Assembly: GCA_910587235.1 (NCBI GenBank)
Contig: CAJUKD010000036.1
Coordinates: 1-21,389 of the forward strand
Direction: 5' to 3'
Origin: an uncultured Muribaculaceae bacterium
Lineage (GTDB): Bacteria; Bacteroidota; Bacteroidia; Bacteroidales; Muribaculaceae
DNA: 21,389 bases
Positions 7,443 to 14,653 of the stretch are shown in pieces (within the stretch, counting starts at the first letter, position 1; each line of letters starts with the position of its first letter). The translations under genes and the position numbers were made by a program. The notes under the pieces were generated by a model, which made no database searches, was not told the DNA's origin, and saw only the letters and a program-made list of their open reading frames with translations.

Positions 7443-9317
7443 ATGGATATGCGCGACCCGTCCCTGGAAGGAACAGAATCCGCCAAGGACCAAACCCTGG
7501 AACCGGTATCGGCTGAAACCGATGCCGTGAATGAAGAACTCACAGTCGAAGATGCCGCCGGCAATGAAGAAGATCCCGAAGCAGCCGTCGAAGAAATCAT
7601 GACGGAAGGTGAGGAATCTGTGTCCGAAGTGTTGACTCCGGAACTTATGATTGAAAAAGCACGTGAAATGCTCGGACGCGATGCTGCCGACATTACGGCA
7701 GAGGAAATACGCCGTCTGCGTCAGCAGTTCAACATGCTTCGTCGACCCGAAGCCGCTCCGGCTGCTGAAGGCGAAGATGTGGAACCTGTGTCTGACCCTG
7801 AATTTGCCCGTGCCGATGTCGAGTTCGGAGATCTGCTTGCCGCCATACGTGAGAAGAAATCGGAATGGACCGCGCGTCAGGAAGCGGAACGTGCCGAGAA
7901 TCTTCGTCGCAAGAATGAAATAATCGAGCAGATAATAGCTTTGGCCGAGGATACAGACAATGTGAACCGCACTTTCCCACGCTATCGCGAGTTGCAGGAC
8001 GAGTTCAATGCTGTAGGCCCGGTGCCTCCTACAGATGATACTTCTGTATGGAAGCGTTTTCAGGAAGCCCGCGAACGCTATTCCGACAATCTTAAAATAA
8101 ACAAGGAACTGCGCGACTACGACTTCAAAAAGAATCTCGCCGAAAAAGAGGTGATTCTTGCCGAAGCACGCGGACTTGCCGCGATCGACGACGTCATAGC
8201 CGCTTATCACCGCCTGCAGGATCTTCACAACCAATGGCGCCAGATCGGACCCGTTGCCAAAGAACTGCGTGAGGAGATATGGAATAATTTCCGTGATGCG
8301 TCAGCTGAAATCAACAAGCGCTATCAGGCGTATTTTGAAGCCCGTAAAGCGGAAGAAGCTCAGAACGAGGCCGCCAAGACGGTGCTTTGCGAGCGCCTTG
8401 AAGCTCTTGACTTCTCGGCTTTGCGTTCTTTTGCCGACTGGGATGCTATGACGAAAACAGTCATAGGGCTTCAGGAAGAATGGAAGACTGTAGGATTTGC
8501 CGCGAAGAAAGCGAACCGACAGCTGTTCAATCGCTTCCGTTCGACCTGTGACAAATTCTTTACTGCCAAAGCCGATTATTTCCGCAGCACACGTGAGGAA
8601 CTGTCGCGTAATCTCGCACGCAAGCAGGAACTGGCCGACAAGGCCGAGGCTCTCAAGGACAGTACCGACTGGAATGCCGCAACCGATACATTTGTCGAGA
8701 TGCAGAAAGAGTGGAAGACTATAGGTGCTGTTCCGAAAAAGTACAGCGATTCTCTCTGGAAGCGTTTCACAGCCGCATGTGATGCTTTCTTTGAACAGAA
8801 GAAAAAAGCGGGTGCCGGCCAGCGCAGCGCCGAAAGTGCGAACCTTAAGGCAAAACGCGAAATAATAGGAAAACTGTCGGCTCTTGCCGAATGCGAGGAT
8901 CGCGATGCCGCAATTGAAGAATTGCGTGCGCTTCAGACTCAGTGGCAGGCTGTCGGCCATGTTCCTTTCCGCGAAAAGGACAAGATATACGAGGCATATC
9001 GTTCTGCAGTGGATGCGGTGCGCTCCCGTTTCGATATGATCGCCGCCCGTCAGCGCCGTCGCCGTTTCGAGGAAGGTGTGGCCGAAATCGAGGGCGACGA
9101 CAACAAGCTCTTCCGCGAACGCGAACGTCTGGCCCGCACTGTCGATGCCCGTCGTGCCGAACTCCGCACATATGAGAACAATCTCGGATTTCTCAGCTCC
9201 CGTTCCAAGTCGGGTGATTCTCTGGTTCGTGAATCGATGCGTCGCATAGAGCGCCTTAAAGGCGATATCGCCGAACTCGAAGAAAAAATCAAGCTTCTTG
9301 ACGGGAAACTTTCCTGA
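7443..9317 (+). CDS. DUF349 repeat protein
   Basis: A 624-residue, strongly charged protein. Residues 1-65 are acidic and low in complexity. About 157-535 holds five tandem DUF349 helical repeats starting near 157, 236, 312, 393 and 470; each shows the pattern of a hydrophobic helix, then W-xx-(I/V)G-x-(V/A)P, then a second helix with (W/F)xxF near its start. The C-terminal 80 residues form a coiled coil rich in R/E. No signal peptide or membrane segment, so probably cytoplasmic. DUF349 proteins are widespread in Bacteroidota and Actinobacteria; I know of no established biochemical activity. It is a stand-alone unit, with a promoter and structured leader before it and a strong terminator 12 bases after it. 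Confidence 0.9.
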   Translation: MDMRDPSLEGTESAKDQTLEPVSAETDAVNEELTVEDAAGNEEDPEAAVEEIMTEGEESVSEVLTPELMIEKAREMLGRDAADITAEEIRRLRQQFNMLRRPEAAPAAEGEDVEPVSDPEFARADVEFGDLLAAIREKKSEWTARQEAERAENLRRKNEIIEQIIALAEDTDNVNRTFPRYRELQDEFNAVGPVPPTDDTSVWKRFQEARERYSDNLKINKELRDYDFKKNLAEKEVILAEARGLAAIDDVIAAYHRLQDLHNQWRQIGPVAKELREEIWNNFRDASAEINKRYQAYFEARKAEEAQNEAAKTVLCERLEALDFSALRSFADWDAMTKTVIGLQEEWKTVGFAAKKANRQLFNRFRSTCDKFFTAKADYFRSTREELSRNLARKQELADKAEALKDSTDWNAATDTFVEMQKEWKTIGAVPKKYSDSLWKRFTAACDAFFEQKKKAGAGQRSAESANLKAKREIIGKLSALAECEDRDAAIEELRALQTQWQAVGHVPFREKDKIYEAYRSAVDAVRSRFDMIAARQRRRRFEEGVAEIEGDDNKLFRERERLARTVDARRAELRTYENNLGFLSSRSKSGDSLVRESMRRIERLKGDIAELEEKIKLLDGKLS

Positions 9318-9328
9318 TACCTGAAATG

Positions 9329-9378
9329 CGGGGGCATGCAGGCGGTTGACTGAACCTGCCTGCATGTCCCCGACTTTT
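9329..9378 (+). terminator. Strong intrinsic terminator after the DUF349 gene
   Basis: The arm at 9329-9343 (CGGGGGCATGCAGGC) pairs with 9358-9372 (GCCTGCATGTCCCCG) over 15 positions with one G-U wobble. The stem extends inward through GGTT/AACC with a bulged T, leaving a GACTG loop. ACTTTTAA follows. It starts 12 bases after the DUF349 stop and covers both upstream ATG codons (9346 and 9364) in frame with the next gene. Confidence 0.85.
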
Positions 9379-9388
9379 AATCCTGATA

Positions 9389-9397
9389 CCCCCCCCC
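9389..9397 (+). repeat. C9 homopolymer tract before the glycosyltransferase
   Basis: Nine consecutive C residues lie between the DUF349 terminator and the ATG at 9430. In the frame of the upstream ATGs the tract is coding; from the preferred ATG it is leader sequence 32 bases ahead of the start. Homopolymers of this length slip readily during replication. Confidence 0.8.
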
Positions 9398-9429
9398 TCA
9401 ACCTCAGCAAAGCCAGAAATTCACGGAAA

Positions 9430-10824
9430 ATGCCTGCAAACGATACTCGCTTGGGATTGGGCCGCTACATTCAGGCCATTTTCAATTGCGGCGACATAGC
9501 GATTGTAAACGCCGTATTTGCAACCACACTATCCCTTTATCCTCAAATCACTGAAAACCACCAGACGCTGCGCATGTTGTGGCTGCTTGTCAACATCTGT
9601 ATCATGCCGCTGCTTATTGCCGATTTCCGTCACCGTCATGGCCGACGAGCTATCCTGATGGATCATGTGATCCGCAAAGCTGTCGGCATTGTGGGTGTGC
9701 ATGCGCTGTTTTTCCTTTCGATAGTTGCCTTTCTGAGAATATGGATAATACCTCTGCATGCCTATATCTTCTTTTATTTCACTTTGCTGATTACTCTTTG
9801 TGTCTGGCATGTCAGCACGCGCTATTTCCTTAAAGCCATGCGTCGTCGCGGTTACAATATCACCCGGGTGGTGATAGTCGGTACAGGTCCGACGGCACAA
9901 CGGCTTTTCGCCGTCATGCAGAACGACGCCGGTTTCGGATATAAGGTATGCGGTTTTTTTGACGATGAATGTCCCGATCATTTTCCGGGGAAATATATAG
10001 GTGGAATATCTCTTCTCGATTCGTTCGTGAGGGAAAAAAATGTACAGCAGATTTTCTTTACTCTTTCCGGACAGCACGAGGATTTCCTGCGGGTGGTAAA
10101 AGTTTCTGACGACACTCTTGCCGAATTTTACTATGTGCCGCAGATCTCGCGCTATGTAAGCCGCCGTTTCGAACTGAACAGCATTGGCTCGATGCCGCTG
10201 CTAAGTATCACACGAAATCCGCTGAAGAACCCATTGAACCGTATTTTCAAGCGCTTTTTTGACATTGTGGTATCGTCGGTATTTCTGGTATTCTATCCTT
10301 TGATATATATTCCGGTCGCCATAGGCATAAAGCTGTCGTCGCCCGGTCCTGTCTATTTCAAACAGGAGCGCACGGGATATCGCGGACGCTCGTTCATGTG
10401 CTTGAAATTCCGCACTATGAGAATCAATGCCAAAAGCGACGAGGCTCAGGCCACCAGAAATGATCCTCGGAAGACTCGTTTCGGCGATTTTCTGCGACGC
10501 ACCTCGCTCGACGAACTTCCTCAGTTCATCAATGTCTGGAAAGGCGATATGTCCGTGGTAGGGCCGCGTCCCCACATGCTCAAGCATACGGAGGAATACA
10601 CGGCTCTTGTCGACCGTTACATGGCTCGCCATGCCGTCAAACCGGGAATAACGGGATGGGCGCAGGTCAACGGATACCGTGGGCTGACCGACGAACTATG
10701 GAAAATGGAACGCCGTGTAGAGCATGACGTGTGGTATATAGAAAACTGGACGTTCCTCCTCGACCTTAAGATTATGGTGCGCACAGTACTCAATGCAATT
10801 CAGGGCGAAAAGAATGCCTTTTAG
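9430..10824 (+). CDS. Polyprenyl-phosphate glycosyl-1-phosphate transferase (WcaJ-like)
   Basis: A 464-residue initiating enzyme for surface polysaccharide synthesis; the family transfers a hexose-1-phosphate, often glucose, from UDP-sugar to undecaprenyl phosphate at the inner membrane. An N-terminal group of four hydrophobic helices is followed by a Rossmann-like domain (VVIVGTGPTAQRL), a further hydrophobic helix (FFDIVVSSVFLVFYPLIYI) and the catalytic bacterial sugar transferase domain with KFRTM, SLDELPQ and VVGPRP, ending in PGITGWAQVNGYRG. I chose the ATG at 9430 because the upstream in-frame ATGs at 9346 and 9364 lie inside the terminator hairpin and 464 residues suits the family. No other glycan genes are nearby. 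No -7 box is visible between terminator and start. Confidence 0.9.
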   Translation: MPANDTRLGLGRYIQAIFNCGDIAIVNAVFATTLSLYPQITENHQTLRMLWLLVNICIMPLLIADFRHRHGRRAILMDHVIRKAVGIVGVHALFFLSIVAFLRIWIIPLHAYIFFYFTLLITLCVWHVSTRYFLKAMRRRGYNITRVVIVGTGPTAQRLFAVMQNDAGFGYKVCGFFDDECPDHFPGKYIGGISLLDSFVREKNVQQIFFTLSGQHEDFLRVVKVSDDTLAEFYYVPQISRYVSRRFELNSIGSMPLLSITRNPLKNPLNRIFKRFFDIVVSSVFLVFYPLIYIPVAIGIKLSSPGPVYFKQERTGYRGRSFMCLKFRTMRINAKSDEAQATRNDPRKTRFGDFLRRTSLDELPQFINVWKGDMSVVGPRPHMLKHTEEYTALVDRYMARHAVKPGITGWAQVNGYRGLTDELWKMERRVEHDVWYIENWTFLLDLKIMVRTVLNAIQGEKNAF

Positions 10825-10831
10825 TTAATAA

Positions 10832-10853
10832 AGCATAATTGTAATGCTGTTTT
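10832..10853 (+). terminator. Weak candidate terminator after the glycosyltransferase
   Basis: AGCAT (10832-10836) and ATGCT (10844-10848) can form a five-pair stem with a seven-base loop, followed by GTTTTC. The stem is short and half A/T, so termination would be inefficient. It lies just after the stop codon at 10822-10824. Confidence 0.25.
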
Positions 10854-10887
10854 CATTAACTATCGTTTGCATTTGTTGTGCAACTTG

Positions 10888-10922
10888 GGAATGATTGTTA
10901 AATGAAGACGATTTATCATTCC
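10888..10922. promoter_or_regulatory. Inverted repeat upstream of the acyl-CoA synthetase promoter (possible operator)
   Basis: GGAATGAT (10888-10895) and ATCATTCC (10915-10922) are perfect eight-base inverted arms separated by 19 bases. The second arm ends three bases before the -33 element at 10926. Arm-to-arm centre distance is about 27 bases. The position suits an activator or repressor site; as RNA it would be upstream of the predicted transcription start, so a DNA-level role is more likely than a hairpin. Confidence 0.4.
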
Positions 10923-10925
10923 GGA

Positions 10926-10960
10926 ATTGTTAAGATAAAAACACAAAGAGCGTACCTTTG
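10926..10960 (+). promoter_or_regulatory. Promoter of the acyl-CoA synthetase gene
   Basis: ATTG (10926-10929) precedes TACCTTTG (10953-10960) by 23 bases, at the long end of the Bacteroidota range. The -7 box is an exact TAnnTTTG. Transcription would start near 10967, leaving a leader of about 22 bases before the ATG at 10989. Confidence 0.6.
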
Positions 10961-10988
10961 TCGAAGTTTTTAACGAAGACAGTCAATT

Positions 10989-12797
10989 ATGTCTAATATA
11001 TTAACCGATTTGATCGGTCGTCAGGCCGCTAAATATGGAACGCGTGAGGCGTTCAGCCTGATTGACGTCAGAAATGCTTCCTGCAAGTCGACAAGCTGGA
11101 TTGATTTCAACGCTGCCGTCGACGATGCAGCATGTGCGTTTGAGATTCTCGGTATACGACCGCACGACATGCTTGCGGTTTTTTCTGCAAATTGTCCCGA
11201 ACTTCTTGTAATAGACTTTGCCGCTTTCCGCAATCGTGCGGTGCCTGTGTCCATCTACTCGACCTCAAGCGACGAGCAAGTGAAATATATAGTCAACGAT
11301 GCAGGCGCAAGGATGATATTCGTCGGTAACGAGAAGCAATATCACGCCGTACGTTCCGTTTTTCCGCAATGCGAAGGTCTTTTCAAGATAATAGTGCTGG
11401 ATCCTGCGGTGGATATTCCTGCCGAAGACAAGGATACTCTTGCATTCTCCGATTTTCTTGAACTCGGGCATGCGGCAAGTGACTCATGCCGCCGCGAGGT
11501 GGATTCACGTGCGGCCTCGGCTTTGCCCGACGATATAGCCACATTGATATATACTTCCGGAACCACAGGCGAACCTAAAGGCGCGATTCTTCCCCACAGC
11601 TGCTTCAATGCGGCTCTTGAGAACCATCGTGTGCGTCTGGACATGCTTTCCGACAGCGACACATCGGTATGCTTTCTGCCGATGAGCCACATATTCGAAA
11701 AAGCATGGTCGTACTTCTGTCTTATGATGGGAATGCGTGTGGCCATAAATCCTGACCCGAAGCAGATTCAGGATGCGTTGAAAATAGTGCGTCCGACCTG
11801 CATGTGCTCTGTACCTCGTTTTTGGGAGAAGGTGTATTCGGCCGTACAGGACAAAATTTCGCGTACCAAGGGCATGAAGCGAATTCTCTTCGAGCAGGCG
11901 ATGCGTGTAGGACAGCGTCGCAACCTTTCCTATGTCCGTCTTGGCAAGCGTGCGCCGTGGTTGCTGGAGATGCAGTACCGTTTTTTCGACAAACAGATAT
12001 TCACGCCCATGCGTAGGGTCATAGGAGTCGAGAACGGAAATATATTTCCTACGGCCGGTGCGCCTCTGTCGGCCAATATCGTGGAATTTCTTCACGCCTG
12101 CGGAATAAACATTGTCATAGGATATGGACTTTCGGAAACAACAGCTACTGTCACCTGTTTCCCCGAAGTGGCTTATGAAATAGGTACGGTCGGTACGCTC
12201 ATGCCCGGAGTCGAGGTCAAGATAGGAGAAGAAAACGAGATTCTCGTACGTGGTGAATCTGTAATGCGTGGATACTATAACCGTCCGGAAGAAACAGCAA
12301 AAGCTTTTACTGCCGACGGATGGTTCCGCACGGGCGACGCCGGGCGTTTCGACCCTAACGGAGCGCTTATCCTGACAGAGCGTATCAAAGACCTTTTTAA
12401 GACGTCGAACGGCAAGTATATCGCGCCTCAGGCTATTGAGAGCCGCCTTGGTGAGGATAAATACATTGAACAAGTCGCGGTGATAGGCGATCAGCGAAAA
12501 TATGTCACGGCAATAATTATTCCGGCTTTCGAAGCTTTGAAAGATTATGCGCGTCGTCACCAGATAAAATTCGACACGGTCGACGACCTTGTCAATAATG
12601 CCGAAATCCGTAATTTCTTCGCCGGACGTATAGAGAAACTGCAAAAGGGCTTGGCCGGTTTTGAAAAAATAAAGCGTTTCACTCTTTTGCCACGTGAATT
12701 CACTATCGAGAACGGTGAACTGACCAATACACTCAAAATTCGTCGTCCCGTAATCAATAATCTTTATGCCAATGAAATTGAGGCGATGTATTGTTAG
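10989..12797 (+). CDS. Long-chain fatty acid--CoA ligase (AMP-binding, FAA1-type)
   Basis: A 602-residue ANL-superfamily enzyme that adenylates a fatty acid with ATP and transfers it to CoA. Visible motifs are the P-loop-like TSGTTGEPKG (about 189-198), GYGLSETTA, GWFRTGDAGRF, the hinge ERIKDLFKTSNGKYI, and the C-terminal lysine K583 in GELTNTLKIRR, the expected catalytic Lys of the adenylation state. The CSVPRFWEKVY segment and length fit the long-chain COG1022 group rather than short-chain or acetate enzymes. No membrane helix. It has its own promoter and a candidate operator, and its 3' end overlaps the start of the following hydrolase gene by 26 bases, so the two are probably translated together. 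Exact chain-length preference cannot be read. Confidence 0.93.
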   Translation: MSNILTDLIGRQAAKYGTREAFSLIDVRNASCKSTSWIDFNAAVDDAACAFEILGIRPHDMLAVFSANCPELLVIDFAAFRNRAVPVSIYSTSSDEQVKYIVNDAGARMIFVGNEKQYHAVRSVFPQCEGLFKIIVLDPAVDIPAEDKDTLAFSDFLELGHAASDSCRREVDSRAASALPDDIATLIYTSGTTGEPKGAILPHSCFNAALENHRVRLDMLSDSDTSVCFLPMSHIFEKAWSYFCLMMGMRVAINPDPKQIQDALKIVRPTCMCSVPRFWEKVYSAVQDKISRTKGMKRILFEQAMRVGQRRNLSYVRLGKRAPWLLEMQYRFFDKQIFTPMRRVIGVENGNIFPTAGAPLSANIVEFLHACGINIVIGYGLSETTATVTCFPEVAYEIGTVGTLMPGVEVKIGEENEILVRGESVMRGYYNRPEETAKAFTADGWFRTGDAGRFDPNGALILTERIKDLFKTSNGKYIAPQAIESRLGEDKYIEQVAVIGDQRKYVTAIIIPAFEALKDYARRHQIKFDTVDDLVNNAEIRNFFAGRIEKLQKGLAGFEKIKRFTLLPREFTIENGELTNTLKIRRPVINNLYANEIEAMYC

Positions 12798-13809
12798 TGC
12801 CGTCCTTATTGCAGCACTTTCGTTTCCTTGCCGTGCTTTCCGCGCCGAGGATGTGACTTTTGTAAATGATAACGCCGGTGGACTGTGCTTCACCGGCGAA
12901 TTTGTTTTGCCTGACGCAGGAGTGCGGCCAAAAGCTCTTATAGTGCTGGCGAGCGGTAGCGGTTCACAAGACCGCGACGAGAATATACTCGGTCATCGTC
13001 CGTTCAAAGCCATTGCCGAGGCATTGGGCGACAATGCTTATGCTGTCATGCGTTTCGATGATCGCGGTATCGGCGGTTCGGATCGCGGACCGGATGATGT
13101 GACTACCGATGATTTTGCCGGTGATGTGAGTGCTGCTCTTGATTTCGCGCGCAAACGTCTTGCCGCCGACGGATATGATGTGCCTGCCGGTGTGCTCGGA
13201 CATTCCGAAGGTGGAGTTATAGCATATAAGCTCGCCAATGCGGGAGTCTGCGATTTTATCATTACTATGGGAGCGCCGGCTTTTTCCGGAGATTCCATCA
13301 ATCTTGACCAGCTCAGGGCTTTGCTCGGGCCTGCGGCTCCGGCAGATAAAAGCCGGCAACAGATTGATGCCGCCCGTCGGCGTTATGAGATGGTGAGATC
13401 GGCAATGCCGTCGTATATCCTTGAAATGCAGTTGTACGCTGATGTTCTGGCTGAAAATCCGGCTATTGCCGGAATTCCCGAGCTTGTGGATCGCGCCCGT
13501 CGGGAAGTTAAAGTTATGGCATCGCCTTGGTTCCGTAATTTTATCTCTTACGATCCGGAGGCGGATATCCGCTCGGTGTCGATTCCATGGCTTGCTCTTA
13601 ACGGTGAACTTGACAGGCAGGTACACCCACGGAATCTGACCCGTATCAGCGAACTTAACAAAAAAGCCGATGCCCGGCTTTTGCCGGGCATAAACCATCT
13701 GATGCTTGATTGCGAAAGCGGCGCGACATCGGAATATCCACTCCTGCAGGGAGATATATCTCCTGTCGTTATCGAAGAGATACTCGGATGGCTCGGCAGA
13801 TTATTCTGA
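12772..13809 (+). CDS. Secreted alpha/beta hydrolase
   Basis: A 345-residue serine hydrolase. The N terminus (MKLRRCIVSAVLIAALSFPCRA) is a Sec signal peptide cleaved near CRA-FRA, so periplasmic or surface location is inferred. The nucleophile elbow is GHSEGG with S145; D281 in GELDRQVHP and H309 in GINHLM complete the expected triad. The oxyanion region is near LASGSGSQDRDEN. It resembles the alpha/beta hydrolases common in Bacteroidales; substrate unknown, an ester or lipid being plausible given the acyl-CoA synthetase upstream. The ATG at 12772 sits inside the ligase gene (26-base overlap); an ATG two codons upstream (12766) is an alternative. The 3' end overlaps the opposing hydrolase gene by 9 bases. 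Confidence 0.87.
   Translation: MKLRRCIVSAVLIAALSFPCRAFRAEDVTFVNDNAGGLCFTGEFVLPDAGVRPKALIVLASGSGSQDRDENILGHRPFKAIAEALGDNAYAVMRFDDRGIGGSDRGPDDVTTDDFAGDVSAALDFARKRLAADGYDVPAGVLGHSEGGVIAYKLANAGVCDFIITMGAPAFSGDSINLDQLRALLGPAAPADKSRQQIDAARRRYEMVRSAMPSYILEMQLYADVLAENPAIAGIPELVDRARREVKVMASPWFRNFISYDPEADIRSVSIPWLALNGELDRQVHPRNLTRISELNKKADARLLPGINHLMLDCESGATSEYPLLQGDISPVVIEEILGWLGRLF
13660..13691 (-). terminator. Minus-strand intrinsic terminator inside the opposing hydrolase gene
   Basis: On the minus strand ATGCCCGGC (13691-13683), AAAA, GCCGGGCAT (13678-13670) form a perfect nine-pair stem with a four-base loop. A competing hairpin pairs AAAAGCCG (13682-13675) with CGGCTTTT (13669-13662) and runs directly into six T residues (13665-13660). 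It lies about 110 bases past the stop codon of the minus-strand esterase at 13801 and within codons near the end of the convergent plus-strand gene. The U tract exists only on the minus strand, so it should stop minus-strand transcripts. Confidence 0.6.
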
Positions 13810-14610
13810 CAGGACGTTGGTGTCGAGCCAATGCGACAATGCGTCGAGCCACACTTTTCTGAAAGGAATCTCGTTTGCTCCGAAACCGTGTGGACCGTGG
13901 GCGAACATGTGAAGTTCGCAGGCCACGCCATTGCTTCCGAGTGCGCGCGCGTATGACAGACTGTTCTCCGGGTCTACGATACTGTCGTCGGCAGTAAGAA
14001 TGATGAACGCCTGTGCCGTTTCGGGTGTGACAAGAAGGTTGGGAGAGTATGCTATCATTGTTTCGCGGTCATCTGCCTTGTCGCCGAGAAGACGCTCGCG
14101 CGAGCCGCGGTGTGCGAGGCTCATGTCGACCATTGAAACAGCAGGGTAGAGCAATATCTGGAATTTCGGGGCAACGTCTTTCGGAGCGCTGACAGCAGTC
14201 TGTGCCGCAAGGTGTCCTCCTGCAGAACCGCCCATTATCCCTATCTTGTTTTTGTCGAGATGCAGTGCGTCGGCATTGTCGTGGAGATATCGCAGGCCGG
14301 CTACTGCATCCCCGGTCGGCAGTGACGGGTTTCCTGCGGGCAGGCGATAGTCGAGTACGGCAAGAGTGATGCCTTTTTCATTAAAGAATGGTGCGAACAA
14401 GTATCCTTCTTTGTCGATACATTTTTTGACATAACCACCTCCCGGACAAATCAACACCGCGGCTCCGACCGGTTTTTCCGGGGTGTAGAGTGTGATTTCC
14501 GGACCGTTATCCAATTTTATCACCTGTGGTTTGACAGCAAAAACGGTGAATGCGGCCGACGATGCCGTGATTGCAACGGCAGTCAGCAGTAGCTTCTTCA
14601 GATTTTTCAT
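13801..14610 (-). CDS. Secreted alpha/beta hydrolase, acetyl-esterase-like
   Basis: A 269-residue serine hydrolase of the acetyl esterase/lipase (Aes, BD-FAE-like) group. Residues 1-25 form a Sec signal peptide (basic KNLKK, hydrophobic core, small residues through VFA). The oxyanion segment CPGGGY (55-60) replaces the HGG(G) of the wider family; the nucleophile is S129 in GGSAGGH; D209 in TADDSIV and H241 in HGPHGFG are the likely triad partners. Related enzymes remove acetyl groups from plant-derived glycans, but no polysaccharide-utilisation genes are nearby, so the substrate is open. It follows the M16 peptidase gene by 43 bases without a clear promoter and overlaps the convergent hydrolase gene by 9 bases. 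Confidence 0.88.
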   Translation of the reverse strand: MKNLKKLLLTAVAITASSAAFTVFAVKPQVIKLDNGPEITLYTPEKPVGAAVLICPGGGYVKKCIDKEGYLFAPFFNEKGITLAVLDYRLPAGNPSLPTGDAVAGLRYLHDNADALHLDKNKIGIMGGSAGGHLAAQTAVSAPKDVAPKFQILLYPAVSMVDMSLAHRGSRERLLGDKADDRETMIAYSPNLLVTPETAQAFIILTADDSIVDPENSLSYARALGSNGVACELHMFAHGPHGFGANEIPFRKVWLDALSHWLDTNVLSE

Positions 14611-14653
14611 GGTGAAATTTTGTGTATGGTTTTATTGTTGCTTTATAATCAAG

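Noticed and set aside
8301..9410. 369-codon minus-strand frame, and a 284-codon frame at 7380-8234
   Set aside because: Both are antisense to the DUF349 repeats and crossed by its terminator or leader. Long antisense frames are expected from the codon bias of the charged repeats.
9346..9429. Earlier starts for the glycosyltransferase (9346, 9364)
   Set aside because: Both codons are inside the DUF349 terminator stem and would add a proline-rich, poly-C-encoded leader to a membrane protein of normal length without it. Kept only as a caveat in the phase-variation finding.
11505..12893. 462-codon open frame on the minus strand
   Set aside because: It lies fully antisense to the acyl-CoA synthetase, whose motifs are unambiguous. 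The antisense product is rich in R, T, H and S without any recognisable domain.
13822..13851. Direct repeat GTCGAGCCA (13822-13830 and 13843-13851)
   Set aside because: It encodes the repeated WLD residues at the end of the esterase gene, and chance plus codon bias explains it.
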